From: Pseudomonas kermanshahensis
GTDB taxonomy: Bacteria; Pseudomonadota; Gammaproteobacteria; Pseudomonadales; Pseudomonadaceae
Reading direction: 5' to 3'
Assembly (NCBI RefSeq): GCF_014269205.2
Contig: NZ_JABWRY020000001.1
Span: forward strand, 3,162,001 to 3,226,000
Length of the DNA: 64,000 nucleotides
In this document: positions 54,828 through 63,174 of the stretch, one piece after another
Numbering within the stretch: the first letter of the stretch is position 1
Layout of the letters: each line of letters opens with the position of its first letter
Translations under genes and position numbers: made by a program
The notes under the pieces: generated by a model
Told to the model about the DNA's origin: nothing
The model's input: the letters and a program-made list of their open reading frames with translations, nothing else
The model's database searches: none

Positions 54828-55766
54828 TCAGAGAGGCGGCTTGCCGTCGATACGCTGCAACCGCAAACGCTCATACCGCGGGTACAGGTGACTGACGCTG
54901 CGAATCAACTCATAACGGGTCAGGCTGATACCGGCAAACCGCTCAGGGATCGGGCTGCGGATCATCTCGACCATGTCATCCCCACGCGCTGCCCCCTCGC
55001 GCATCAGGCCATCCAGCCAGCCCAGGTAATCACGCATCTGCGCAAAAGGCTTAGCATCGCTGGCCACCGGCCCATGCCCCGGCACGAGCTGCTTCCAGGG
55101 CAAGGCCTGCAAGGTGTCCAGGTCCTTGAGCCAAACGTCCAGCCCTGGGCTGTTGGGGGTGGTCAAGGCGCGCTCGTAAAACACCAAATCGCCGGCAAAC
55201 AGCACGCCAGTCTTCTCATCGAGAATCGCCAGGTCGGCGCCGGTATGCCCGCCCAGCGCCAACAGCCGCAACCGGTGCCCACCCACCTCATGCACACCCG
55301 GTTCCAGCACCCGGGTCGGCAGCACCACCTCGGTGCCGCGCATCCAGTCACCGACCAGGCGGTACATGTTCTCGGCCATCGCCTCGCCCTGCTGGCGTAA
55401 CAGGTCGCCTGTGCCAGCCAGGGCACCGATGGGCACATCGGTAAAGGCCTGGTTGCCCAGCACATGGTCGGGGTGATGGTGGGTCAGCAGCACTTCAACC
55501 ACCGGCTTGTCGGTGGTGGCGGCAATAGCCTGGCGCAGGGCCTCGCCGTAGCGCTTGGACGGCCCGCTGTCGATCACCACCACGCCGCTGTCGGTGACGA
55601 TGAACGCGGTATTGACGATATTGCCGCCGTTGGCCTTGGCGAAATTGTCGGTGCTGCCCTCCAGCAGCCAAGTGCCTTCCGCGATTTGCCGGGGCGTGAG
55701 TCGATAGTCCAAGTCAGCCCAGGCCGGTAGGCCTAGGCACAGCAACAACAGCAGCATCCAACGCAT
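54828..55766 (-). CDS. Quinoprotein relay system metallohydrolase (SoxH-related, MBL fold)
   Basis: 312 residues, signal peptide (about 1-17). Metallo-beta-lactamase motif THHHPDHVLGNQ, a second His in GGHTGADL, Asp in FAGDLVFY and His in VPGHGP form the di-zinc site. It matches the SoxH-related group that accompanies PQQ dehydrogenases and a SoxYZ-like carrier, suggesting hydrolysis of a thio-conjugate in the periplasm. Position equals PP_2678 in KT2440. Exact reaction not established. 41 bp after the SoxYZ-like gene. Confidence 0.87.
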   Translation of the reverse strand: MRWMLLLLLCLGLPAWADLDYRLTPRQIAEGTWLLEGSTDNFAKANGGNIVNTAFIVTDSGVVVIDSGPSKRYGEALRQAIAATTDKPVVEVLLTHHHPDHVLGNQAFTDVPIGALAGTGDLLRQQGEAMAENMYRLVGDWMRGTEVVLPTRVLEPGVHEVGGHRLRLLALGGHTGADLAILDEKTGVLFAGDLVFYERALTTPNSPGLDVWLKDLDTLQALPWKQLVPGHGPVASDAKPFAQMRDYLGWLDGLMREGAARGDDMVEMIRSPIPERFAGISLTRYELIRSVSHLYPRYERLRLQRIDGKPPL

Positions 55767-55807
55767 GACAGGCGCCTCTGGTCAGGGGGTGAAGGCGAGC
55801 AACGCGC

Positions 55808-56569
55808 TCAGGGCACCGCCGCTTCGAACTGGTTACCGCTGTTGTCCCGCAACAGTAGCCGGGTAAGCCCGGGGCCCTGGATATCGAACCCCAGGTTGGG
55901 GTTCTCGCTGACTGCCGGATACAGCGCGAGGCTGGCCAGGCGCTGGCCATCGGCGCCTTGCAATTCGGCATGTTCGAGGAAGAACTCAGGGATGCCGCTG
56001 ACCAGGCCGTTGTCCATCGGGTGGGACACCTGCAGGCGCAAGCGGCTGCCATCACCGCGCGGGTAGCGCCCGCCTAGCACCTCACCGACATGCTCCTCCC
56101 AGCCAGGTTGGGTACGCACTACGCTGGGTGCGGTACAACCACCGCCTGCCGCATCGATCAGGGTCGAGCCGACATGCCACAGGCCGTCACGCGTCAGCAC
56201 CGCAGCGCGCAGCGGTGTGGCTTGTTCGATGCGGATGCGGATCGACAGCCACGGCAGCACACGTTCGCCAGGCTCGAAGTCGACAATACGCGGCAGGGGG
56301 TTGAGTTCGGCCCAGGCGAGAATCCGTACCACGTCGCCCGCGAATGCGCGGGCGTCGATCTCCAGCGGCACTTGCCGGGCGTCCTCGGCAAAGGGCGGCG
56401 CCAGCAGCTTGACCCGCTCATCGAAAACGAACGGCGCTTGCCCCAGCAGTTGCTTGTGGTAGAAATCCCACATCACCGAGGGCACCGGGTCGGTCTTGCT
56501 GCTCGGTTCACCGGCCTGGGCTGCCCAAGGCATCCAGCAGGCCAGCAGTAAGGTCGCCCGCCAGTTCAT
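55808..56569 (-). CDS. Quinoprotein-dehydrogenase-associated SoxYZ-like carrier protein
   Basis: 253 residues, signal peptide (about 1-19). The N-terminal half resembles SoxY, with its carrier Cys in DAAGGGCTAPS (about residue 145); the C-terminal half resembles SoxZ (HPMDNGLVSGIPEFFLEHAEL). In sulfur oxidation SoxYZ holds intermediates on that Cys; here a fused single-chain version travels with PQQ dehydrogenases. It overlaps the binding-protein gene by 4 bases. Substrate carried is unknown. PP_2677 position. Confidence 0.87.
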   Translation of the reverse strand: MNWRATLLLACWMPWAAQAGEPSSKTDPVPSVMWDFYHKQLLGQAPFVFDERVKLLAPPFAEDARQVPLEIDARAFAGDVVRILAWAELNPLPRIVDFEPGERVLPWLSIRIRIEQATPLRAAVLTRDGLWHVGSTLIDAAGGGCTAPSVVRTQPGWEEHVGEVLGGRYPRGDGSRLRLQVSHPMDNGLVSGIPEFFLEHAELQGADGQRLASLALYPAVSENPNLGFDIQGPGLTRLLLRDNSGNQFEAAVP

Positions 56570-57441
56570 TGGTACATCTCCGGGACCTCGTAGCGCAGGC
56601 CGTAGGTGGCGTACAGCGCCTTCAGCCGGCCATCGCGGATCATCGCCTCGAGGGCTTCCTCCACCGCATAGGCCAACTGCCGGTTGCTTTCATGCACGGC
56701 CATGCCGATGTCCCATGCCTGCTTGCCCAAGTTCGGGTAGGCGTTTTCCGCCAGGGCCAGTTGCGGGTCGGCGGCCTGATGCAACTGCCAGTCAACCTCG
56801 CCGCGCATCGCCATCACCGCGTCCACCTGGCCGGCCTGTAGCGCGCCGAACGCCTGTTGCACGCTGGGGTAATGGTGGGTGTTGGCGCTGAGCATGCCGT
56901 TGAACACCGAGGTCAGGTAGAACGACGGCACACTGTCCACCTCGACCCCGATGGGGTGCTGCTGGAACACCGCGACACTGGCCACCGAGGGCAGGCGGCG
57001 GCGGTCATAGGCCACCTGCCAGCGCTCCTCCTGATAGGGGCCGAACATCACCACCTGGGCGTTTTCCAGCTCGCCCAGCTCGTTGCGCTTCTGCGCGTAG
57101 GCGTGGTCGTAGGGCACCCGCATCATCAGGTCGGCCAACTGCTGGTGGCGCAGCGGGCTGCCGCGCCAGATGTAGTCGCGCAGGTCGTCGTCGAGCTTTT
57201 CCCCTGGCGGCGCCCAGATCAATTGCAGGTGCACCCCCAAGGCCGTGGCCAGCGCTTGCGCCAGCTCCACATCGACGCCACGCGGCTGGCCGTGGTCCTC
57301 GAAGCTGTAGGGCGCGAAATCCTTGTACACCGCCACCTTCAATTCACCGGCAGCGATGATCGCGTCGTAGTTGCGCACCTGAGCCTGCACTGCCGCACAG
57401 CACAGCAGCAGGCCACTCAACAGCACGGCCGACAGACGCAT
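56566..57441 (-). CDS. Quinoprotein-dehydrogenase-associated solute-binding protein
   Basis: 291 residues, signal peptide (about 1-20). Family-3 solute-binding fold: ELKVAVYKDFAPYSFEDHGQPRGVDVELAQALATALGV. No ABC permease is adjacent. This group (XoxJ/MoxJ-related) accompanies PQQ dehydrogenases; in methylotrophs XoxJ is thought to help mature the dehydrogenase or bind its partner. Start 57441 was chosen at the Met preceding the hydrophobic signal segment. 5 bp after the cytochrome gene. Confidence 0.87.
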   Translation of the reverse strand: MRLSAVLLSGLLLCCAAVQAQVRNYDAIIAAGELKVAVYKDFAPYSFEDHGQPRGVDVELAQALATALGVHLQLIWAPPGEKLDDDLRDYIWRGSPLRHQQLADLMMRVPYDHAYAQKRNELGELENAQVVMFGPYQEERWQVAYDRRRLPSVASVAVFQQHPIGVEVDSVPSFYLTSVFNGMLSANTHHYPSVQQAFGALQAGQVDAVMAMRGEVDWQLHQAADPQLALAENAYPNLGKQAWDIGMAVHESNRQLAYAVEEALEAMIRDGRLKALYATYGLRYEVPEMYQ

Positions 57442-57446
57442 GGCGA

Positions 57447-57908
57447 TCACTCCTCGACGTGCACGCTGTCCAGGTAGGTGCGTACCGCCCACAGGGCTTC
57501 CTGGCTCAGGTAATCGGCCATCTTCGGCATGTACACCCGCCCGTCACGCACCGCGCCGTGGCGCACCCGCTCGACGAACCACTCATCCCCGGCCTCGCCC
57601 ACATCGAGCAGGCGCAAATCCGGGGCGATACCGCCAGACTTGGCTTCCAGGCCATGGCAGGCAGCGCAGTTCTGGTTGTAGGCCGAGGCGCCGATTTCCA
57701 CGGCTTTGTCGTGCTCTGGGGAGGTGCGGTACGGGTTGACCGCGGCCCAGCCGTCGCCGTCCAGGCTTACCCCGGCGTCTTTGATCGGGGTCAGGCCCTG
57801 GGTTTCCACCGCCTGGGGCACCACATTGCCATGAGCCCACACCGTGCCCGTCAGCAAAGCACCGGCCAGCAGGCCTGTAGCGAGCAAGACGTTGCGTTTT
57901 TTTGTCAT
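57447..57908 (-). CDS. pedF: Cytochrome c PedF (c550-type electron acceptor)
   Basis: 153 residues with a signal peptide (about 1-25). Single haem site C81-x-x-C84-H85 (CAACH) and a probable axial Met in [10 protein letters not shown]. Accepts electrons from PedE and PedH in the periplasm and passes them to the oxidase. Divergent from pedE. First gene of a four-gene operon (cytochrome, binding protein, SoxYZ-like, metallohydrolase). Confidence 0.92.
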   Translation of the reverse strand: MTKKRNVLLATGLLAGALLTGTVWAHGNVVPQAVETQGLTPIKDAGVSLDGDGWAAVNPYRTSPEHDKAVEIGASAYNQNCAACHGLEAKSGGIAPDLRLLDVGEAGDEWFVERVRHGAVRDGRVYMPKMADYLSQEALWAVRTYLDSVHVEE

Positions 57909-58162
57909 TGTTATGCCCTCAAGATTGCACGCAAGGCCTCAACCACAGAGGCCGTGCCGCCATCTTAGAAACAGCCCGCGCGCGGCCGTATGCTGCTTTG
58001 GTGGCCGGGCCTTACTCCCTTGGTAGTAGGGCTTGTGGCGAAGGGCCAAATGAGGTGCCGCCCGGGAACTATTCCCGGCAAGGGCGGGACTTTTTCCGTA
58101 TCCCCAGCCGCCGTCCCGCCGCCACCCTGTGCAGGCCAAAACCTCCACAGGGAACTGCAACC
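57909..58162. promoter_or_regulatory. Divergent pedF/pedE promoter region
   Basis: 254 bp. TTGGTAGTAGGGC at 58020-58032 lies 112 bases from pedF and about 130 bases from pedE. About 30 bases towards pedF lies CAGCATAC on the minus strand, a -10-like stretch, so the element would overlap the -35 of pedF. A separate pedE promoter should lie at about 58060-58130. Confidence 0.5.
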
Positions 58163-60058
58163 ATGACAATAAGATCGCTACCCGCCCTTTCCCCTCTGGC
58201 CCTCAGCGTGCGGGCCCTGCTGCTGGCCGGTAGCCTGGCCCTCTGCACGGCGGCCACCGCGGCCACCGCCCCCGCGGCACCTGCCAGCAAGAACGTGACC
58301 TGGGAAGACATCGCCAACGACCACCTGACCACCCAGGACGTGCTGCAATACGGCATGGGCACCAATGCCCAGCGCTGGAGCCCGCTGGCCCAGGTCAACG
58401 ACCAGAACGTGTTCAAGCTGACCCCAGCCTGGTCCTATTCCTTCGGCGACGAGAAACAGCGCGGCCAGGAATCGCAGGCCATCGTCAGCGACGGCGTGGT
58501 CTACGTCACCGGCTCCTACTCGCGGGTATTTGCCCTCGACGCCAAGACCGGCAAACGCCTGTGGACCTACAACCACCGCCTGCCAGACAACATTCGCCCG
58601 TGCTGCGACGTGGTCAACCGCGGGGCGGCCATCTTCGGCGACAAGATCTACTTCGGCACCCTCGACGCCCGCCTCATCGCCCTCGACAAGCGCACCGGCA
58701 AGGTGGTGTGGAACAAGAAGTTCGGCGACCACAGCGCCGGCTACACCATGACCGGCGCCCCAGTGCTGATCAAAGACAAGACCAGCGGCAAGGTGTTGCT
58801 GATCCACGGCAGCTCTGGCGATGAGTTCGGCGTGGTCGGCCAGTTGTTCGCCCGCGACCCGGACACCGGCGAAGAAGTGTGGATGCGGCCCTTCGTCGAA
58901 GGCCACATGGGCCGCCTGAACGGCAAGGACAGCACCCCGACCGGCGACGTCAAGGCGCCGTCCTGGCCAGACGACCCGACCACCGAGACCGGCAAGGTCG
59001 AGGCCTGGAGCCACGGCGGCGGCGCACCCTGGCAGAGCGCCAGTTTCGACCCCGAGAGCAACACCATCATCGTCGGTGCCGGCAACCCTGGCCCTTGGAA
59101 CACCTGGGCGCGCACGTCCAAGGACGGCAACCCCCACGACTACGACAGCCTCTACACCTCGGGCCAGGTCGGCGTCGACCCCAGCACCGGCGAGGTGAAG
59201 TGGTTCTACCAGCACACGCCGAACGATGCCTGGGACTTCTCCGGCAACAACGAGCTGGTGCTGTTCGATTACAAAGACAAGGACGGCAAGGTGGTCAAGG
59301 CCACCGGCCACGCCGACCGCAACGGCTTCTTCTACGTGGTGGACCGCAACAACGGCAAATTGCAGAACGCCTTCCCCTTCGTCGACAACATCACCTGGGC
59401 CAGCCATATCGACCTCAAGACCGGCCGCCCGGTGGAAAACCCCGGCCAGCGGCCAGCCAAGCCGCTGCCGGGTGAAACCAAGGGCAAGCCGGTGGAAGTC
59501 TCGCCGCCGTTCCTGGGGGGCAAGAACTGGAACCCCATGGCCTACAGCCAGGACACCGGCCTGTTCTACATCCCCGGCAACCAGTGGAAGGAGGAGTACT
59601 GGACCGAAGAAGTGAACTACAAGAAGGGCTCGGCCTACCTGGGCATGGGCTTCCGGATCAAGCGTATGTATGACGACCACGTCGGCACCTTGCGCGCCAT
59701 GGACCCGGCCACCGGCAAGCTGGTCTGGGAGCACAAAGAGCATCTGCCACTGTGGGCCGGCGTACTGGCGACCAAGGGCAACCTGGTGTTCACCGGCACT
59801 GGCGACGGCTTCTTCAAGGCCTTCGACGCCAAGACGGGCAAGGAGCTGTGGAAGTTCCAGACCGGCAGCGGCATCGTCTCGCCACCCATCACCTGGGAAC
59901 AGGACGGCGAGCAGTACATCGGCGTGACCGTGGGCTATGGCGGCGCGGTGCCGCTGTGGGGCGGCGACATGGCCGAACTGACCAAGCCGGTGGCCCAGGG
60001 CGGCTCGTTCTGGGTGTTCAAGATCCCAAGCTGGGACAACAAGACCGCGCAGCGGTGA
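58163..60058 (+). CDS. pedE: PedE, calcium-dependent PQQ alcohol dehydrogenase
   Basis: 631 residues with a signal peptide (about 1-34). Quinoprotein propeller with disulfide Cys147-Cys148, metal residues Glu221, Asn308 and Asp358, and Ser360 where PedH has the extra Asp (WDFSG versus WDFDG). The missing second Asp identifies the Ca2+ form. Periplasmic oxidation of ethanol and many other alcohols with PQQ. ATG 58163 was chosen because the signal peptide starts there; the frame is open upstream to 57902 without signals. Followed by a strong hairpin and the pentapeptide gene. Confidence 0.95.
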   Translation: MTIRSLPALSPLALSVRALLLAGSLALCTAATAATAPAAPASKNVTWEDIANDHLTTQDVLQYGMGTNAQRWSPLAQVNDQNVFKLTPAWSYSFGDEKQRGQESQAIVSDGVVYVTGSYSRVFALDAKTGKRLWTYNHRLPDNIRPCCDVVNRGAAIFGDKIYFGTLDARLIALDKRTGKVVWNKKFGDHSAGYTMTGAPVLIKDKTSGKVLLIHGSSGDEFGVVGQLFARDPDTGEEVWMRPFVEGHMGRLNGKDSTPTGDVKAPSWPDDPTTETGKVEAWSHGGGAPWQSASFDPESNTIIVGAGNPGPWNTWARTSKDGNPHDYDSLYTSGQVGVDPSTGEVKWFYQHTPNDAWDFSGNNELVLFDYKDKDGKVVKATGHADRNGFFYVVDRNNGKLQNAFPFVDNITWASHIDLKTGRPVENPGQRPAKPLPGETKGKPVEVSPPFLGGKNWNPMAYSQDTGLFYIPGNQWKEEYWTEEVNYKKGSAYLGMGFRIKRMYDDHVGTLRAMDPATGKLVWEHKEHLPLWAGVLATKGNLVFTGTGDGFFKAFDAKTGKELWKFQTGSGIVSPPITWEQDGEQYIGVTVGYGGAVPLWGGDMAELTKPVAQGGSFWVFKIPSWDNKTAQR

Positions 60059-60063
60059 TCGCC

Positions 60064-60092
60064 TGCGGGGAGCGCCCAGCGCGCTCCCCGCA
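60064..60092 (+). terminator. Perfect hairpin between pedE and the pentapeptide gene
   Basis: Perfect 12-bp stem TGCGGGGAGCGC/GCGCTCCCCGCA with a 5-base loop, 5 bases after the pedE stop. No T-run, so it probably works as a partial terminator or mRNA 3' stabiliser, lowering downstream expression relative to pedE. Confidence 0.7.
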
Positions 60093-60123
60093 CCTACCCT
60101 ACTGTCACCCAGAGTCTTCGCTC

Positions 60124-60780
60124 ATGAATTACCTGCCCTTTGCCCTGCTGTTGGTCCTTGCCCCTGCCCTGGCGGTGAATGCCGACGACGACAACGATGC
60201 CCCCTTGACCGTCAACGGCTGCGTAATTGCCGAAGGCAGCCAGTGCCCGGGCGCCAACTTGCGTGGCGCCAACCTGGCCAACCAGGACTTGCGCAAGATG
60301 AACCTGGCCGGCGCTGACCTGCGCGATGCCGACCTGCGCCATGCCCGCCTGGACCTGGCCAACCTGGAAAAGGCCCGCTTGCAGGGCGCCAACCTGACCC
60401 GCGCCAGCCTGCAACAGAGCAACCTGCGGTTGGCAGACCTGAGCCATAGCACGTTGATTGCCATTCAAGGCTGGGGGCTGTTTGCTCAGGGGGCGCAGTT
60501 CGAGAAGGCCGACCTCAGTGCGGCGTACCTGCAGTTCGCCAGGCTTTCCGGGGCGAACATGCACCAGGCCAACCTGCGGGCGGCGGACCTGGAGATGGCC
60601 TGGCTGAGTAAAACCGACCTGCAAGGGGCCAACCTCGGCGATGCCAACCTGCAGGAAGCCAAATTTGGCCAGAGCAACCTGGCGCAAGCCGACCTGCGTG
60701 GGGCGCGGCAGCATTATGGGAATTTTCAGGAGGCAAATATGGAAGGGTGTGCGGGCTGTCCTGGGAGTTGGGATGATTGA
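60124..60780 (+). CDS. Secreted pentapeptide-repeat protein of the ped locus
   Basis: 218 residues. A signal peptide (about 1-20, ending ALAVNA) precedes a DDDNDA acidic stretch and about 30 A(D/N)LxxANL pentapeptide repeats forming a right-handed beta-helix, interrupted near residue 115 by a Trp-containing segment (IAIQGWGLFAQGAQF). Four Cys (one pair near residues 34-42, one pair near the C-terminus) could form disulfides. Position of PP_2673. Function unknown; periplasmic location suggests a link to PedE or metal handling. Confidence 0.88.
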   Translation: MNYLPFALLLVLAPALAVNADDDNDAPLTVNGCVIAEGSQCPGANLRGANLANQDLRKMNLAGADLRDADLRHARLDLANLEKARLQGANLTRASLQQSNLRLADLSHSTLIAIQGWGLFAQGAQFEKADLSAAYLQFARLSGANMHQANLRAADLEMAWLSKTDLQGANLGDANLQEAKFGQSNLAQADLRGARQHYGNFQEANMEGCAGCPGSWDD

Positions 60781-60805
60781 GCAGGGTGTTCGCCGTGAGG
60801 GGTTT

Positions 60806-61050
60806 GGCGCCTGTGAGATCGTGCGCCGCCCGCGCGGCGCATCGCGAGCAACGCTCGCTCCTACGTTTGTTTTTGGCCAATAACGCCTGTGACAGGCGCG
60901 CGCGACCGCCTTGTTTGTTCGACGCGATATCGCGTCATGCGCCAGGGCGGTCGCGCGCGTTTGCCCCAGGAATAATTGGCCCGAAACAAACGTAGGAGCG
61001 AGCGTTGCTCGCGATGCGCCGCGCGGGCGGCGCTCGATCTCACAGGCGCC
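60806..61050. repeat. Large composite inverted repeat (BIME-like) between pedR2 and the pentapeptide gene
   Basis: Outer arms of about 75 bp (60806-60880 and 60976-61050) are near-perfect inverted copies. Inside are a second inverted pair of CGACCGCC/GGCGGTCG type (60903-60953) and a central palindrome GACGCGATATCGCGTC (60921-60936). The whole 317-bp gap between the convergent genes is filled by this element, with no ORF. Acts probably as a bidirectional terminator; it may extrude as a cruciform. Confidence 0.88.
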
Positions 61051-61097
61051 AAAAATTCCAAACCGAACCCCAAGGTCACAAAATCTCCCACCAAACC

Positions 61098-61736
61098 TCA
61101 CCCCGCCACCCGCACCACCCCCAGATCGATCCCCAGGTGCACCAGCTCAGCATGGGAACTCACCTGCAACTTGCTCTTGAGCAAGGTCAGGTGATTGGAA
61201 ACGGTCTTGGCACTGATGCACAGCTGTTCGGCAATCACCCGCACCGGGGTGCCCTTGGCCAGCATCACGAAAATCTCCAACTCGCGCTGGGTCATGCGCT
61301 GCAAGCGCGGGTCGCTGGCGTTTTGTTGCGGTGTGCAGGCCAGCTGTGTAGCTAAAGGCTGCTCGATATAGGCATGCCCGGCCAACACCCGTTGTACCGC
61401 CTCGATCAACACCTGGGGCGCCGAATTCTTGGTCAGGTAACCCGAAGCCCCCGCCTCCAGGGCCTGGCGCACCAGGGGCAGCTCATCATGCATGCTGAAA
61501 AACAGTACCCGCAGCTGCGGCAGGCGCTGACGTAGCCGGCGGGTGGTCTCCAGGCCGCTGATGCCGGGCAGGCCGAAGTCCATGATCACCAGGTTCGGCA
61601 CTTGCTCCTGAACCCGCACCAGCGCCTCTTCGCCGCTGGCGGCCTCGCGCACTTCCATCGCCGGCAGCACCGCCCGCAATAGGCTGGCATAACCCTGGCG
61701 CACCACGGCGTGGTCATCCACCAATACGATATTCAT
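61098..61736 (-). CDS. pedR2: PedR2, LuxR/NarL-type response regulator
   Basis: 212 residues. Receiver domain (1-120) with phospho-acceptor Asp53 (VIMDFGLPG), acidic pair Asp7/Asp8 and Lys in YLTKNS; LuxR-type HTH (about 145-205: LTQRELEIFVMLAKG...ISAKTVSNHLTLLKSKL-like). In KT2440 the gene at this place is PedR2, which with PedS2 controls the switch between PedE and PedH in response to lanthanides. Its ATG overlaps the kinase stop by one base. Candidate binder of the TTGGTA elements. Confidence 0.88.
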   Translation of the reverse strand: MNIVLVDDHAVVRQGYASLLRAVLPAMEVREAASGEEALVRVQEQVPNLVIMDFGLPGISGLETTRRLRQRLPQLRVLFFSMHDELPLVRQALEAGASGYLTKNSAPQVLIEAVQRVLAGHAYIEQPLATQLACTPQQNASDPRLQRMTQRELEIFVMLAKGTPVRVIAEQLCISAKTVSNHLTLLKSKLQVSSHAELVHLGIDLGVVRVAG

Positions 61737-63010
61737 CAGGCCTCCATGGGAATGTTCAGGGCCAACGCCCAGCCGGCACCCGGGCGACTCAGGATGCGTA
61801 ATTCGCCGCCCAGGCTGCGCGCGCGCTCGGCCATCGAATGCAGGCCAACGCCGGGCCGCTGGGGCTGGCTCGCGCCGCAGCCGTTGTCACGCACCAACAG
61901 GCGCAAGCCCTTGGCACTGCGTTGCAGGCGCACCCGCACCTGGCTGGCGCCGGCATGCCGGGCAACGTTGGTCAACGCCTCCTGCAGCAGGCGATACAAA
62001 TGCGTTCTGCTGGAGCCAGGCAGCACCGGCAGGCGCTCACCGACCCGCAAACGGCAATCGATGCCCTGGCTGGCCTGCCATTGGCTCACCAGCACACCAA
62101 AGGCTTCGGCCAATGGCACGTGTTGCAACGCCACTGGATACAAGTCGTGTACCAAGGCACGAAAGCCTTGCTGCAGGCGATCGCAATTAAGCTCCAGGGC
62201 TTGCGCGGTCTGCTCCACCACCGTCGGCTCGCCTGCCACCAGGCGCAGCAGGCAGACCTGGGCGCGGATACCCGCCAGGTACTGCCCGAGGTCATCGTGC
62301 AGGGCCTGCGCCAGGTGGGTGCGTTCCTGTTCCTGTACTGCCAACAGGGTTTGGGTGAGCTGGGCATTGTCAGCCCGGGTCTGCTCCAAGGTCGCGGTCA
62401 TGCGGTTGAAGTGCGCCGCCAACTGGCGTGCCTCCGGCAGGCCGGATTCGCGCAGGCGAGTGGTCAACTGCCCACCCGAGACCTGGCGCAACGCGCGCAG
62501 CAGTTCATCCAGCAGGCTCATGCCGCGCCGCACGGCCCAGCGTATGGTCAACAGGCTCACGAGCAAGGCCAGGCCACACAAGCCCAGCAACTGCTGCAGG
62601 GAATCCCGGACTTCGTCGATTTCATCCCGCGCATCCACGGCGATCAGTACCCGGCGCCCGTCGCTCAAATCCAACAAACGGGTGCTGTGACGGCGATCAC
62701 CGAACAGCTGGCGCCCCAGCCAGGCATCCAGGCCGGCCTCCCGCGGCATCTGCGCGGTTTCGCCCGCCGCCAGCCAGTGCACCCGCACGTGGCGCAGGCG
62801 CTGAGTCAGCCGCGGTTGCAGGCTCGCCGGGTCGCGTTCGGCCGTGTCGGCGAGGTACGCCACCACAGCTTCGGCAGATTGCAATTCGCGCTCGACATCG
62901 GCCACCGCCTGGTGCAGCAGCAACCCGCCACAGGCCAAGGTGACCAAGGCGAAAAAGAACGTGACCCACAGGTTGATCCGCCACTGGGCCGACAGGTTGA
63001 TGAGGCGCAT
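61736..63010 (-). CDS. pedS2: PedS2, membrane sensor histidine kinase
   Basis: 424 residues. TM1 about 12-33, periplasmic loop about 34-140, TM2 about 141-160, HAMP about 161-215, HisKA_3 with His238 (LHDDLGQY), HATPase_c (DNGCGASQ, GVGLHSMAERA). A NarX/LuxR-system kinase. PedS2 of KT2440 senses lanthanides and, without them, drives PedR2 to activate pedE and repress pedH. The loop next to TM2 has an acidic cluster (VDARDEIDEVRD). Start 63010 was chosen at MRLINLSAQW. A TTGGTA element lies 79 bases upstream. Confidence 0.88.
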   Translation of the reverse strand: MRLINLSAQWRINLWVTFFFALVTLACGGLLLHQAVADVERELQSAEAVVAYLADTAERDPASLQPRLTQRLRHVRVHWLAAGETAQMPREAGLDAWLGRQLFGDRRHSTRLLDLSDGRRVLIAVDARDEIDEVRDSLQQLLGLCGLALLVSLLTIRWAVRRGMSLLDELLRALRQVSGGQLTTRLRESGLPEARQLAAHFNRMTATLEQTRADNAQLTQTLLAVQEQERTHLAQALHDDLGQYLAGIRAQVCLLRLVAGEPTVVEQTAQALELNCDRLQQGFRALVHDLYPVALQHVPLAEAFGVLVSQWQASQGIDCRLRVGERLPVLPGSSRTHLYRLLQEALTNVARHAGASQVRVRLQRSAKGLRLLVRDNGCGASQPQRPGVGLHSMAERARSLGGELRILSRPGAGWALALNIPMEA

Positions 63011-63080
63011 TGGGCAGTTTCCTCCGGGTGAACGCGGCCAGGGCTGCGACCCATCGTAAAACCGAGGCCTTAGCGGTGAT

Positions 63081-63119
63081 TTACTACCTTGGTACTGGCC
63101 GAGCGCTACTTTCTGCATA
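63081..63119. promoter_or_regulatory. Divergent promoter with TACCTTGGTA dyad between pedS2 and the binding-protein gene
   Basis: The copy here is the most symmetric of the set: TACC-TT-GGTA (63085-63094), followed by GGCC and GCTACTTT. It is centred 79-85 bases from the pedS2 start and about 85 bases from the start of the plus-strand gene, so it may serve both. Confidence 0.5.
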
Positions 63120-63174
63120 TTTCCCCCTCCCGGCCGGCTTCCTATGCTGGCGCCATCTGCCGTGGAGTGCGTTT

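Noticed and set aside
58178..59743. Long minus-strand open frame opposite pedE
   Set aside because: Antisense shadow of a high-GC gene; composition is Val/Gly/Ala/His-rich without motifs.
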